From positions 186,001-250,000 of the forward strand of contig NZ_JAHXYH010000003.1 of NCBI RefSeq assembly GCF_019970065.1: a stretch of 64,000 nt of DNA, written 5' to 3'. This stretch comes from Chryseobacterium sp. OSA05B. Its GTDB lineage: Bacteria > Bacteroidota > Bacteroidia > Flavobacteriales > Weeksellaceae. This document shows, piece after piece, positions 18,009 through 27,811 of the stretch; position 1 is the first letter of the stretch, and each line of letters opens with the position of its first letter. The position numbers and the translations under genes are program-made. The notes under the pieces are model-generated. The model saw only the letters and a program-made list of their open reading frames with translations. It was not told the origin of the DNA and did not search any database.

Positions 18009-21000
18009 ATGAAAAATTGGACTTTTAAGCAATGGAACACCGTTTTAGGATGGGTGATTTTCGTCATTGCATTTTTCACGTACTTGTCGACCATAGAACC
18101 CAATTTCAGTTTCTGGGACTGCGGCGAGTACATTTCCTCAGCTGTAAAACTTGAAGTAACGCACGCTCCCGGAGCGGCTTTATTCCAGATCGTGGGTGCC
18201 GTGGCAGCCATTTTTGCTTTAGGAAAAGGAGAAAATTACTCTATCGTCATCAATGCGATGTCTGCATTGTTCAGTGCACTGACGATTTTATTCCTATTCT
18301 GGACGATTACACATTTTGTAAGAAGACTTTTAAACAAGGATTTTGATGAAGTAACGAAGCACCAGGAAATTTCTATTCTTTTTGCAGGAGCAGTAGGAGC
18401 ATTGTGCTTCACGTTCTCAGATACCTTCTGGTTCTCTGCAGTGGAAGGGGAAGTATATTCTATGGCTTCTATGTTTATCGCCTTGCTGGTGTGGCTGATT
18501 ACGAAATGGGAAAACGAGTACCTGGCAAAAGACAGCGAAAGATGGATCATCCTTATTTTCTTTGTATTAGGACTTTCTGTAGGAGTACACATGATGGGGA
18601 TGCTTGCAGTACCGGCAGTATGTCTGGTATATTATGCAAGAAATTACAAATTTACCTGGAAAAACTTTATCTGGGCCAACGCGATCACGCTGGGAATTTT
18701 GATCATTGTTTTCAAAATTATTTTCCCACTGATCATGACGATGTTCGGAAGACTTGAAATATTCTTCGTGAACGGACTTGGACTTCCTTTCCATTCAGGA
18801 ACGATCGTCGCCTTTATTTTAATGACGGTAGCATGTTTCTTCATCATTAAATATTCAAGAAAAGCTAAGAAAAATATTTATCAGACGGCTGCATTGTCAG
18901 TGGTGTATATGATCATCGGTTTCTCATGCTGGATGGTTATTCCTATCAGAGCGAATGCAAATCCTCCGATGAACCTTAATGATCCGGATACGGCGATTGG
19001 TATGCTGGATTATTACAACAGAGAGCAGTACGGTGACTGGCCAACCATTTACGGACAAAACTATACCGCTTTTCTTGACGCGAACGGAATTGAAAAAAAT
19101 GAAGACGGAAGTTTCAAGACTCAGAAAACAGGTGAGATCTACGAAAAAGATGAGAAAACCGGAACGTACAGAAAAACGGGTGACCGTTTCAACTACATTT
19201 TCAGCAAATCTCAGATCAGCTTAATGCCGAGAATGTTCAATGAAGATAAGGATGTGATGGCGAACTACATTTCAATGTACGGAGCTCCTGATTTCACCTT
19301 CAATTATGCCAATGAAGATGTAGCGGATAATCCTCAGGCGAAGCAGATTTTTGACGAATTGAGAGGGAAGTATGAAGATAAATCTATCACAGCAGCAGAT
19401 TACCTGAAAGTGAAACCTTATAACCTAATCAATGTTCAGAAGCCTTCATTAGCTCAGAATATGGACTATTTCATTACATTCCAGAATGGTTATTATTTTG
19501 TAAGATACCTGATGTGGAACTTCGTGGGAAGACAGAACGACCTTGAAGGAAACATGGAAAATACCAAAGGTAACTGGATCTCAGGAATTTCTTTTATAGA
19601 CAATGCTTTATTAGGAAATCAGGATAAAATGCCTGCAAAATTCCAAAATGAAAGTACGGTGAAGTTTTTCTTTTTACCACTAATTTTAGGACTGATTGGA
19701 TTCTTTTTCCAGTTAAACAGAGATTTCGGAAGATTCTATGCGCTTCTTTCCTTATTTGTTTTAACCAGTGTAGGAATTGTTTTTTATACAGGAGTAAAAC
19801 CATTTGAACCGAGAGAAAGAGATTATGCGATGGTAGGTTCGTTCTATGCATTTGCCATCTGGATTGGAATGGGCGCCGGCGCTATCTTATGGTTTGTCCA
19901 GTCCAAAATAAAATCTAACGGAGCCAATATCGCACTTGGTGTAGTTCTATTGGGTGTACCTTTCATGATGGGCTTCCAGAACTATAATGTCCATGACAGA
20001 AGCAACAGATATACAGCTTATGACTATGCTTATTCCGTATTGAAATCACTTCCGAAAAACGATATCCTATTTGTTTACGGAGATAATGACACCTATCCGG
20101 TGTGGGCTATCCAGGAAACGGAAAGGTTCAGAGATGATGTAAAAGTGGTGAATTTCACGCTTGCTTCTACACCATGGAATTTAGACCAGATCAAGAGAAA
20201 AACATATAACGCAGCAGGAATCCCAAGCCAGTTGACTCACGATGATTACAGAGACGGTGTCAACGACCAGATCTATATGATGAAGAAAGAAGACTGGGAA
20301 GGCGTTTTCTCTATGTTAAAAGAACAAGGGGTTCCGGATACGCAATTTGCAGGATTCAGAAAATACCTTATTCAGGATTCATTAACGCTGAAAGAGGCTG
20401 TTAATTTTATAAAGTTCAAATCTCCTGAAAAAGACGAACTTTTAAAAATGTACTTCGGTGAAGAAAAGTTTGAGAAATACAATATTCTTCCGGTAAACAA
20501 ATTCATTCTTCCTGTGAATAAGGAAAATGCATTAAAGGCAGGAATCATCAATCAGGCAGATCTTCCGAACGTAGTGAACCAGATCATGATTACTTATAAA
20601 GGAAACACACTTTATAAAAACAATCTGATCATGCTTGATATGTTAGCGAACTTCGACTGGAAACGTCCAATCAACTTCTCGTCAGGAGGAATCTATGACA
20701 ATGAAAATATTTTCTATCTGAACGAATATCTTCAGTTTGATGGATTCAGTTACAGATTGGTTCCTATCCATACGGCTCAGAATGTAGACGGAGATATGGG
20801 AAGAGTAGATCCTAATTCTTTATATAATGTCGTGAAAAACTTCAGATGGGGGAATTTCAAACATTTAAAGAGCCACTTTGATGAAACTGCTACTTCAAAC
20901 ATTATGAGCTACAGAATGTCAGCAAGCAGAGCCGCTTCAGCACTGGCATTAAACGGACAGAAAGCCAAAGCAGTGGAATTGCTTGATCTTGCCTCAAAAG

Positions 21001-21494
21001 AAATTCCTGCTGAGAAATTCAATGATCCACGTTCACTAAGTGCTATGGTAACAGGATACATCATTGCAGGACAGGAGAAGAAAGGTCTTCAGCTGGCAGA
21101 AATCCTTAAAAAAGGAATCTTTGAAGAGTATGATTATTATTTAAGCCTTGCTCCGGCAGATCAGAACTTTGCAAGAAGACAGATGAGAACCAAACCAATG
21201 GAATATTCCCTTGTTGTTGCTGCGGTTACAGACGCTTACAAGAAGCTTGGACAGGATGATAAAGCCTACGAATACCTTGTAAAATCCATAGAGCCGATTG
21301 ATAAAAAGTTCAATACTTTCATCAAAGAGCTTCAGCAGATGGGGAAAGAAAAAGCGATGAAGGAGTCTGAAAACGTACAGAAGATCACGCCTTTCTACCA
21401 GTATCTGTTCGATGTGATGCAGCCTTTTGATTCTACTTATTCAAAAGAAAAAGAAGAGCAGATCACCACAGCGATTATCAAAGTAACACAATAA
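18009..21494 (+). CDS. DUF2723 family membrane glycosyltransferase
   Basis: A protein of 1161 residues. The N-terminal DUF2723 region (residues 5-180) shows YLSTIEPNFSFWDCGEYI and LEVTHAPGAALFQIVGA, with acidic residues at the first extracytoplasmic loop as in GT-C enzymes. About eleven transmembrane helices reach to about residue 660 with a loop insertion at 340-540. A soluble C-terminal part of about 480 residues follows (NDILFVYGDNDTYPVWAIQE, then TPR-like helices). Family members are treated as protein O-mannosyltransferase-like. A second GT-C gene follows after a terminator. Confidence 0.88.
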   Translation: MKNWTFKQWNTVLGWVIFVIAFFTYLSTIEPNFSFWDCGEYISSAVKLEVTHAPGAALFQIVGAVAAIFALGKGENYSIVINAMSALFSALTILFLFWTITHFVRRLLNKDFDEVTKHQEISILFAGAVGALCFTFSDTFWFSAVEGEVYSMASMFIALLVWLITKWENEYLAKDSERWIILIFFVLGLSVGVHMMGMLAVPAVCLVYYARNYKFTWKNFIWANAITLGILIIVFKIIFPLIMTMFGRLEIFFVNGLGLPFHSGTIVAFILMTVACFFIIKYSRKAKKNIYQTAALSVVYMIIGFSCWMVIPIRANANPPMNLNDPDTAIGMLDYYNREQYGDWPTIYGQNYTAFLDANGIEKNEDGSFKTQKTGEIYEKDEKTGTYRKTGDRFNYIFSKSQISLMPRMFNEDKDVMANYISMYGAPDFTFNYANEDVADNPQAKQIFDELRGKYEDKSITAADYLKVKPYNLINVQKPSLAQNMDYFITFQNGYYFVRYLMWNFVGRQNDLEGNMENTKGNWISGISFIDNALLGNQDKMPAKFQNESTVKFFFLPLILGLIGFFFQLNRDFGRFYALLSLFVLTSVGIVFYTGVKPFEPRERDYAMVGSFYAFAIWIGMGAGAILWFVQSKIKSNGANIALGVVLLGVPFMMGFQNYNVHDRSNRYTAYDYAYSVLKSLPKNDILFVYGDNDTYPVWAIQETERFRDDVKVVNFTLASTPWNLDQIKRKTYNAAGIPSQLTHDDYRDGVNDQIYMMKKEDWEGVFSMLKEQGVPDTQFAGFRKYLIQDSLTLKEAVNFIKFKSPEKDELLKMYFGEEKFEKYNILPVNKFILPVNKENALKAGIINQADLPNVVNQIMITYKGNTLYKNNLIMLDMLANFDWKRPINFSSGGIYDNENIFYLNEYLQFDGFSYRLVPIHTAQNVDGDMGRVDPNSLYNVVKNFRWGNFKHLKSHFDETATSNIMSYRMSASRAASALALNGQKAKAVELLDLASKEIPAEKFNDPRSLSAMVTGYIIAGQEKKGLQLAEILKKGIFEEYDYYLSLAPADQNFARRQMRTKPMEYSLVVAAVTDAYKKLGQDDKAYEYLVKSIEPIDKKFNTFIKELQQMGKEKAMKESENVQKITPFYQYLFDVMQPFDSTYSKEKEEQITTAIIKVTQ

Positions 21495-21505
21495 AATACT
21501 TAACA

Positions 21506-21533
21506 AAAACGGAACTTCGGTTCCGTTTTTTTG
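21506..21533 (+). terminator. Intrinsic terminator
   Basis: A 10-bp perfect stem AAAACGGAAC / GTTCCGTTTT with a stable TTCG tetraloop and a T run, 12 bases after the DUF2723 stop codon. Confidence 0.9.
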
Positions 21534-21536
21534 TTA

Positions 21537-21567
21537 TTGGGATTCCTGAATTTTAAGATTATATTTG
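21537..21567 (+). promoter_or_regulatory. Promoter for the 21586 gene
   Basis: TTG at 21537-21539, a 20-base spacer and TATATTTG at 21560-21567. It follows the terminator directly, so the glycosyltransferase is transcribed on its own. Confidence 0.75.
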
Positions 21568-21585
21568 TCAAACTAAAAATGCGTG

Positions 21586-23073
21586 ATGGCAAAAAATACA
21601 ATTAACAGGATCCCAATCTATGCCGTAATTTTTACGGTCGTTTTAAAACTTCTTTTTTTACTGACTCATTATATTCAGGAAGATGCATTCATTACCTGGA
21701 GAGTAGCCCAGAATTTACTGGACTACGGCGTGATAGGCTTTAACGGCGAAACCAAAATTTCAGCTTCTACCACCCATCTGTATGTTTTTGTATCCTATAT
21801 GTTCAATCTGATCTTCGGCAAAGAATATTTTATTGAACCTCTTTTAATTTTCAATTCTATCCTTTTTACGATTGGAACGTTATTTCTTGCCAATCTTACT
21901 CTTAAAAACCCATGGCATAAAGCTATTTTTATATTTTTAATCGGAATATTACCGCCTGCCGTAAAGATTTCTATTCTCGGAATGGAATATGGAATCCTTT
22001 TCTTTCTGGAAATGGCACTTCTGTATTATGGCTTCAGTAAAGGCAAAAGATGGGCACTTATTTTTCTGCCCGTTCTGATTATGTTTACCAGAATTGATAC
22101 GGTAATTTTCCTGGGAATTGTTTTTCTGGTGGATGTTTTCTGGAACAGAAAGATGAGATGGAATTACGTTTTCGGAGGAATTTTGGGGCTTTTATCTGTA
22201 TTGTCCTTCAACTGGCTGTACTTCGGAGAGCTGGTGAATAATACGATTGTAGCCAAAAAACTTTTATACGAGCATAATTTTACTTTTGAGCAGAATCTTA
22301 ATTATTTTCTCGTGAGCTTCGGTAATTTCTGGGGAATGCTGAAACTTCCAGGAAACTTCAATCCGGTGACAGTCATTGTCCTGATTTTTGAACTGCTGTG
22401 TTTTATCTATCTTGTCAGAAAAAGAGAAAAGAGAAATTATTTTTTATGGATAATTTTTATTTTCGGCTGGGTAAAGCAATTTATTTTTCTCTCTCAAAAA
22501 AGCTTATTCGACTGGTACTACTGGGTTCCTCAGCTACTGCTTTTCGTTCCCGTTCTTATTTTTGTACTGGAGCAGAAAGAGAGGAGAAATCTATGGTTGT
22601 CGTTATTAGTTGTATTTTATATAATTCCGATGTTGGCTTTCCAAACCATACATGCTATTGCTACAGGAAACGGAGAATGGAATTACCGCAGAGGGATCGG
22701 ATTGTTTCTGGATGCTTTCGAAAAAGATAAAAGTCAGTGGATTCTGTTGGAGCCAGCTGGATATATTCCTTACTTTTCCGGGTTAAAAACCATTGATGAA
22801 GTAGGGCTGGTGGATAAACAAATCCAGACGGAAGTGAAAAAAGACAAGGCCCATTACTGGATCAATACCGTTAAAAGCAGGAAACCTAAATACCTTCTTT
22901 CCTACAAGAATTTATTTCAAGGAAATGATGCGCTGTATTATCAGACCCATTACAAGCTGATGAAAGAATTCAGGATAAAAGACAATCTGAAAAGTGATAA
23001 CCCCATCCTGGAAAAGATTTATCATCTTAAACCATCGGGAACAGATTATAATTTGTATATTAAAATGGATTAG
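21586..23073 (+). CDS. GT-C type membrane glycosyltransferase-like protein
   Basis: A protein of 495 residues from the ATG at 21586 (a GTG directly before it is the alternative). The first loop, YIQEDAFITWRVAQNLLDYG followed by FNGE and SASTTHLY, is the classical GT-C signature (acidic EDAF motif) seen in polyprenol-phosphate-dependent mannosyl- and arabinosyltransferases. There are nine to ten transmembrane helices and then a periplasmic tail (YIPYFSGLKTIDEVGLVD). Acceptor unknown: LPS or protein glycans are both possible. Confidence 0.82.
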   Translation: MAKNTINRIPIYAVIFTVVLKLLFLLTHYIQEDAFITWRVAQNLLDYGVIGFNGETKISASTTHLYVFVSYMFNLIFGKEYFIEPLLIFNSILFTIGTLFLANLTLKNPWHKAIFIFLIGILPPAVKISILGMEYGILFFLEMALLYYGFSKGKRWALIFLPVLIMFTRIDTVIFLGIVFLVDVFWNRKMRWNYVFGGILGLLSVLSFNWLYFGELVNNTIVAKKLLYEHNFTFEQNLNYFLVSFGNFWGMLKLPGNFNPVTVIVLIFELLCFIYLVRKREKRNYFLWIIFIFGWVKQFIFLSQKSLFDWYYWVPQLLLFVPVLIFVLEQKERRNLWLSLLVVFYIIPMLAFQTIHAIATGNGEWNYRRGIGLFLDAFEKDKSQWILLEPAGYIPYFSGLKTIDEVGLVDKQIQTEVKKDKAHYWINTVKSRKPKYLLSYKNLFQGNDALYYQTHYKLMKEFRIKDNLKSDNPILEKIYHLKPSGTDYNLYIKMD

Positions 23074-23108
23074 AGAAGTTAGAAGCTAGAAATTAGAAGT
23101 TAGACGGG
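23074..23108 (+). repeat. 7-base repeat array starting at the stop codon
   Basis: Directly after TAG the sequence reads AGAAGTT, AGAAGCT, AGAAATT, AGAAGTT, AGACGGG, five successive heptamers. It is the same family as 27132-27166, 37299-37354 and 52331-52400. Confidence 0.85.
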
Positions 23109-23117
23109 TGCAAACTC

Positions 23118-23141
23118 AATACTCTAATACTCTAATGCTCT
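23118..23141 (-). repeat. 8-base repeat array (AGAGTATT family on the - strand)
   Basis: The + strand reads AATACTCT, AATACTCT, AATGCTCT. A related array is at 52224-52290. Confidence 0.75.
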
Positions 23142-23196
23142 AGAGTTCTGACTTTCTCACCTGCAACCTAATCCCTCTCACCTAATCCCTAAAAAA

Positions 23197-23724
23197 ATGA
23201 AATACTGTGCTTTTCTCCGCGGCGTGAACGTAAAAGGAACCAATATGAAAATGGCAGATGTCTGTCAGGTCTTTAAAGAGGCCGGAATGCTGGATGTAAG
23301 TTCTATATTGGCTTCCGGAAATATTGTGTTCTCTTCTGATAAAAAAGCTGAAGATTTAAAGAAGATCTTAGAGAAAGCGATGTCTGACCACTTTTCTTAC
23401 GAAGCTTTCTTATTTATTAAATCACAGGAAGAGACAGAGGTTTTCTGGAACAGCATTCCTTTTGAAAAAAATGATGATCTGCATATCTACGGATTTGTAG
23501 GGAATCCCGGAGTGGAAACTGTTTTGATGGGGGAGTTCGATGCTGCTTCCAAAACTGAAAATGAAAAGGCTGAGATCATTAATGACCTGTTTTACTGGCA
23601 GGTTCCGAAGGGGAATACTTTAGATTCTTCTTTTGGAAAGGTTTTGGGAAAGAAAAGTCTTAAAGATCAGTTCACCAGCAGGAATATCAATACTTTTGAG
23701 AAGATTTTGAAGAAAATGAGTTGA
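23197..23724 (+). CDS. DUF1697 domain protein
   Basis: A protein of 175 residues with the DUF1697 N-terminal signature YCAFLRGVNVKGTNMKMADV, then ILASGNIVFSS and, late, KSLKDQFTSRNINTFEKIL. The family is widespread and of unknown molecular function. It is monocistronic; the spacers on both sides are filled with short repeats. Confidence 0.88.
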   Translation: MKYCAFLRGVNVKGTNMKMADVCQVFKEAGMLDVSSILASGNIVFSSDKKAEDLKKILEKAMSDHFSYEAFLFIKSQEETEVFWNSIPFEKNDDLHIYGFVGNPGVETVLMGEFDAASKTENEKAEIINDLFYWQVPKGNTLDSSFGKVLGKKSLKDQFTSRNINTFEKILKKMS

Positions 23725-24060
23725 TCATGTGTTATTATTTTAACCACTGATAACCACAGATGATCGCGTATCATTATTCTTTTGGATAGAAGAAGATTTT
23801 GAAGATAATAAAAACATTTCTTTTAAAAACATATAATTAGATCTGCATAATCTGTGGGATCTGTGGGAGATTATATTTTAACCACTGATTTCATGTATGA
23901 ACACAGATGATTGCGTATATTTTTAATTTATTGAATATTTCCAAGAATACTTTTTATCTTTCCTAATCCCTAAAACCCTTCCCCCAATCAAACCCCTCAA
24001 ATAATTTCCGATTCTGAAACTTTATAAGTATTTTTACTGAACTTTTTAATTCAAATAAAA
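23725..24060. other. Gene-free spacer with repeat remnants before kdsA
   Basis: No credible ORF. It holds two copies of an AACCACTGAT…ACAGATGA phrase (from 23743 and 23879), a 9-base repeat array at 23841-23867, and an A+T-rich stretch before kdsA with TATTTTTA near 24030 as a weak -7 candidate. Confidence 0.6.
23841..23867 (-). repeat. 9-base repeat array (CAGATnnnn family, - strand)
   Basis: The + strand reads ATCTGCATA, ATCTGTGGG, ATCTGTGGG, a strict 9-base period. Matching arrays are at 50010-50036, 50215-50241 and 53418-53444. Confidence 0.75.
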
Positions 24061-24870
24061 ATGATTCAGTATTTAGATAATATCCAACACAAAGATTCAA
24101 AAAACTTTTTCCTTATTGCCGGTCCGTGCATCATTGAAGGTGAAGACATGGCTTTAAGAATTGCGGAAAAAGTAATTCAGATCACAGATAAATATAATAT
24201 TCCTTATATCTTCAAAGGGAGTTTCAAAAAGGCTAACAGAAGCCGTGTAGATTCTTTCACATCAATTGGTGAGGAGAAATCTCTTGAGATCCTCAGAAAG
24301 GTGGGTGAGACCTTTAATATTCCTACCACAACGGATATCCACGAAAATGAGCATGCCGCACTGGCTGCACAATACGTTGATGTATTACAGATTCCTGCAT
24401 TTTTAGTACGTCAGACCGATCTTTTGGTGGCTGCAGCTGAAACGGGAAAATGTGTAACGTTGAAAAAAGGGCAGTTCCTTTCTCCGGAATCGATGAAATT
24501 TGCGGTTCAGAAAATTACAGATTCCAATAACCAGAAAGTGGCTATCATTGAAAGAGGAAATTCTTTCGGTTATACAGATCTGATCGTTGATTACAGAGGT
24601 ATTCCTACCATGAGAGCATATGCGCCGGTGATTTTGGATGTTACCCATTCATTACAGCAGCCTAACCAGAGCTCCGGAATTACCGGTGGAAGACCAGATC
24701 TTATAGAAACAGTGGCCAAAGCAGGAATTGCGGTAGGAGCGGATGGAATTTTCATCGAAACGCATCCAACGCCGGAAACCGCTCTGTCAGACGGAGCAAA
24801 CATGCTAAGATTAGATTTATTGGAAGATTTGTTACAAAAATTAACAAGAATCAGAGAATCAATTTTGTAA
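24061..24870 (+). CDS. kdsA: 2-dehydro-3-deoxyphosphooctonate aldolase (Kdo-8-phosphate synthase)
   Basis: It condenses phosphoenolpyruvate with arabinose 5-phosphate to Kdo 8-phosphate, two steps before KdsB. At 269 residues it has the normal length. Seen: LIAGPCIIEG at the N-terminus, FKGSFKKANRS for PEP and phosphate binding, LDVTHSLQQP, and GIFIETHPTPETALSDG. Cys in AGPC corresponds to the metal-binding cysteine of metal-dependent KdsA, which suggests the metallo-type. The TonB-dependent receptor follows after 44 bases. Confidence 0.97.
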   Translation: MIQYLDNIQHKDSKNFFLIAGPCIIEGEDMALRIAEKVIQITDKYNIPYIFKGSFKKANRSRVDSFTSIGEEKSLEILRKVGETFNIPTTTDIHENEHAALAAQYVDVLQIPAFLVRQTDLLVAAAETGKCVTLKKGQFLSPESMKFAVQKITDSNNQKVAIIERGNSFGYTDLIVDYRGIPTMRAYAPVILDVTHSLQQPNQSSGITGGRPDLIETVAKAGIAVGADGIFIETHPTPETALSDGANMLRLDLLEDLLQKLTRIRESIL

Positions 24871-24914
24871 TTGTTAAAAAATCCCTATTTTTAGAAATTC
24901 TTAAAACATTTCTT

Positions 24915-27128
24915 TTGAAAAAACTAGTTTTACCGTTGAGCCTTATGGTTCCTATGCTTATTTTCTCTCAAAATAGAAAAAGAGATACAGCAGATAAAGT
25001 AACCGATATTGAGGAAGTCGTTTTCCAGAAAAAAGTAGTCGGAAGAACGAACGACATTACCAATGTCAAGATTTCAGCAAAAGATGCTAAAAATGTAGCC
25101 TCTATAAGTGGCGGAATTGAAGGACTTCTTAAAACGCTTCCTTCCGTAAACTCCAACACAGAGCTGTCTTCCCAATATATGGTGCGTGGTGGAAACTATG
25201 ACGAAAACCTGATCTACATCAATGATATTGAGATCTACAGACCTTTTCTGATCAGAAATTCACAGCAGGAAGGGATGAGTATCATCAATCCGGATATGGT
25301 GTCTACGGTCAACTTTTCAGCAGGAGGTTTTGAACCCAAATATGGCGACAAAATGTCTTCTGCCCTGAATATTTACTACCGCGAACCTGAAAAATTTGAG
25401 GTTTCCGGGGAAGCGAGTTTGATCGGAGGAAGGCTGACAACAGGTCTGGCTTCAAAAAATAAAAAACTGACCGCCTTATTTTCAGGGAGATACAGAAATA
25501 CCAATCTTGTTCTGAATACTTTGAACGAGGATACGGATTTTAACCCTACGTATTGGGATTTCCAGTCATACATCAACTATCATTTCAGTGATAAATTCTC
25601 CATGTCATTCATTGGGTATTATTCCAAGAACGATTATGAGATGGTTCCGAAAGCGAAAAGTGTCACGTTCGGAAGCCTTCAGCAGCCTATTACCGTAAAT
25701 ATCGGATATGGCGGCCAGGAGCAGGATATGTATAAAAACATGATGGGGACTTTATCAATGAACTATAAGCCATCCGATAAATGGAAGCTTACATTGGATA
25801 GTTTTTCTTATCAGAACAGAGAAAAAGAGTATTATTCTGTCGCTTCAGGCTACGAGATCCAGACTTTTGATCCTGTGACTCAATCGCCCAATCCGTCTTT
25901 TGATGGGGGCGGACAGATAGAGCATGCCAGAAACGATCTGTTTGTAAGAACGTATGGAACCCAGTTCAGAGCTAAGTTCTCCCCTAATATCAATACCGAT
26001 ATAGAAGTCGGTTTCAAATACGAAAAAGAGAACCTCAATGACAATACCAATGAATGGAAGTTGGTAGACGCTGCAGGATACAGCATTCCACGTCCCATTG
26101 ATGATCCGAGAACCGGAGATTCGGGAGATTTGAAGCTGTTTTATCATATTGCAGGAGTAAATAAAATAGAACCTTCAAGACTTTCCGCGTATGCTCAGTA
26201 TTCTCAGAAATTTTACTGGGGAGCGAGCAAAGTATTTGTCAATGCAGGAGCCAGAGTTTCCAATTGGAGCTTCAATAAAGAAACGATCTTTTCACCAAGG
26301 TTTCAGTTTGCTATAAAACCTGACTGGGATACGGATATGCTCTTCAAACTTTCCGGAGGAATCTATTATCAGGCACCTTTCTACAAAGAAATCAAGGATC
26401 TAGACGGAAACTTTAATTCCAATATAAAATCTCAGCGTTCTATGCAGTTAATTCTTGCCAACGACTATGAGTTTTATATGTATGACAGACCATTTAAGCT
26501 GACTACAGAGGCATATTACAAGAAAATGGATGATCTGATTCCTTATTATATGGATAATGTGAGAATCCGTTATTCAGGTAAAAATAATGCGTCAGGTTAC
26601 GCTTATGGAATTGACACCAGATTATTCGGGGAATTTGTTCCCGGGGTAGATTCTTGGTTGTCTGCTAGTTATGCCAGAGTGTACGAAAATATTGATGGAA
26701 GAGGAAATATTCCAAGACCTACGGATCAGAGGTTCAGATTTGCGATGTTCTACCAGGATTATATGCCGAAATTCCCGTCTATGCGAGTGAATCTTACTTT
26801 GGTATATGCAATGGGACTTCCGAACGGAGCACCTGTTTTCACAGATCCTTATCAGTACCAGAGAACACTTCCTTCTTATAAGAGAGTAGATTTAGGGCTT
26901 TCAAAAGTATTTATCGATTCCAAAAACAAGAAAAACCGTTACGGTTTCTGGGGTAATTTTGAAGAACTTACTTTAGGCGTTCAGGTTTTCAATGCATTTA
27001 ACATCAATAACACGGTGGCGAACCAATGGATCACAGATTACACTTCAAGTAATTCAAGTTCGACGTATGCCGTTCCGGTGCGTCTTACGGGGCGTTTCTT
27101 CAATGTGAAACTGGAATTTAAATTGTAA
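24915..27128 (+). CDS. TonB-dependent receptor
   Basis: A protein of 737 residues starting at TTG. A stop codon lies in frame just upstream and the signal peptide MKKLVLPLSLMVPMLIFSQ begins there. The plug domain runs to about residue 150 (ISGGIEGLLKTLPSVNS, YMVRGGNYDENLIYIN, FSAGGFEPKYGDKMSSALN) and the rest is a 22-strand-type barrel ending in the aromatic FFNVKLEFKL. It lacks the N-terminal carboxypeptidase-like domain and any SusD partner, so the substrate is likelier a small ligand or metal than a glycan, but this is unknown. Confidence 0.92.
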   Translation: MKKLVLPLSLMVPMLIFSQNRKRDTADKVTDIEEVVFQKKVVGRTNDITNVKISAKDAKNVASISGGIEGLLKTLPSVNSNTELSSQYMVRGGNYDENLIYINDIEIYRPFLIRNSQQEGMSIINPDMVSTVNFSAGGFEPKYGDKMSSALNIYYREPEKFEVSGEASLIGGRLTTGLASKNKKLTALFSGRYRNTNLVLNTLNEDTDFNPTYWDFQSYINYHFSDKFSMSFIGYYSKNDYEMVPKAKSVTFGSLQQPITVNIGYGGQEQDMYKNMMGTLSMNYKPSDKWKLTLDSFSYQNREKEYYSVASGYEIQTFDPVTQSPNPSFDGGGQIEHARNDLFVRTYGTQFRAKFSPNINTDIEVGFKYEKENLNDNTNEWKLVDAAGYSIPRPIDDPRTGDSGDLKLFYHIAGVNKIEPSRLSAYAQYSQKFYWGASKVFVNAGARVSNWSFNKETIFSPRFQFAIKPDWDTDMLFKLSGGIYYQAPFYKEIKDLDGNFNSNIKSQRSMQLILANDYEFYMYDRPFKLTTEAYYKKMDDLIPYYMDNVRIRYSGKNNASGYAYGIDTRLFGEFVPGVDSWLSASYARVYENIDGRGNIPRPTDQRFRFAMFYQDYMPKFPSMRVNLTLVYAMGLPNGAPVFTDPYQYQRTLPSYKRVDLGLSKVFIDSKNKKNRYGFWGNFEELTLGVQVFNAFNINNTVANQWITDYTSSNSSSTYAVPVRLTGRFFNVKLEFKL

Positions 27129-27131
27129 AAT

Positions 27132-27166
27132 AGAAGTTAGAAGCTAGAGATTAGAAGTTAGTAGGG
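27132..27166 (+). repeat. 7-base repeat array after the receptor gene
   Basis: AGAAGTT, AGAAGCT, AGAGATT, AGAAGTT, AGTAGGG, starting four bases after the stop codon. It is almost identical to the array at 23074. Confidence 0.85.
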
Positions 27167-27208
27167 ATTTCCTGTAGCTTTGAAACTTGCTCAAATTAAA
27201 AAATAAAC

Positions 27209-27239
27209 AAAAGCTTCTGAATCTTTCAGGAGCTTTTTT
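27209..27239 (+). terminator. Intrinsic terminator after the TonB-dependent receptor
   Basis: Stem AAAAGCTTCTGA / TCAGGAGCTTTT (one G-U pair) followed by T residues. Confidence 0.8.
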
Positions 27240-27316
27240 GCTGGGCAGAATTTTATAACAAGTATACACAATTTTATAACAGTGTTTTCACGGATATTTT
27301 TACCTTTGTCTTATCA

Positions 27317-27697
27317 ATGAAAAAGATTCTCGCCATATTATTCTCTGTCTTCTACTTTGGGTTTTCTTCCGGAGCAGCATTCAGCGTACATTTCTGTATG
27401 GAGGAATTTGTTTCCGTAAGCCAGAAAACCACGGATATCTGTGGTAAATGTGGGGTTAAAGAAAAAAAAGGATGTTGTAAGACGGAGATTAAAGTCGTAA
27501 AAGTAGATGATTCCCAAAAATCTGATCTGCTGATGATCGACTTTTTAAGTCAGATCGCTCCAACGCTTACACAGCAGAATTTTTTCTTTGCCGACAAATC
27601 TTTTTCCGCTACAAAATTTACCCAGATAAGAATCAACGGACCTCCAGAATACAGGCCGGTTCCCATCTATCTCAATCATTGTAATTTTAGAATTTAA
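27317..27697 (+). CDS. HYC_CC_PP-type small exported protein (copper cluster)
   Basis: A protein of 126 residues with a signal peptide. Its conserved marks are HFC at 25-27, CGKC at 42-45, GCC at 52-54 and GPPEY near the C-terminus, the pattern of the Bacteroidota HYC_CC_PP family. The cysteine and histidine spacing suggests metal binding. It heads a three-gene unit with a DUF3347 protein and a multicopper oxidase, so a copper role is the reasonable inference. TACCTTTG at 27301-27308 is a -7 candidate that would leave almost no leader. Confidence 0.8.
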   Translation: MKKILAILFSVFYFGFSSGAAFSVHFCMEEFVSVSQKTTDICGKCGVKEKKGCCKTEIKVVKVDDSQKSDLLMIDFLSQIAPTLTQQNFFFADKSFSATKFTQIRINGPPEYRPVPIYLNHCNFRI

Positions 27698-27811
27698 GAT
27701 CCGTCTGTTGTCTGGTATTGTTCAGATGATCATTCCTTCGCTGACAACACGGCTCAACGCATGATGCGTTTCAATTATTCTTTATAAAATTTAATTCTAA
27801 AATTTAAAACA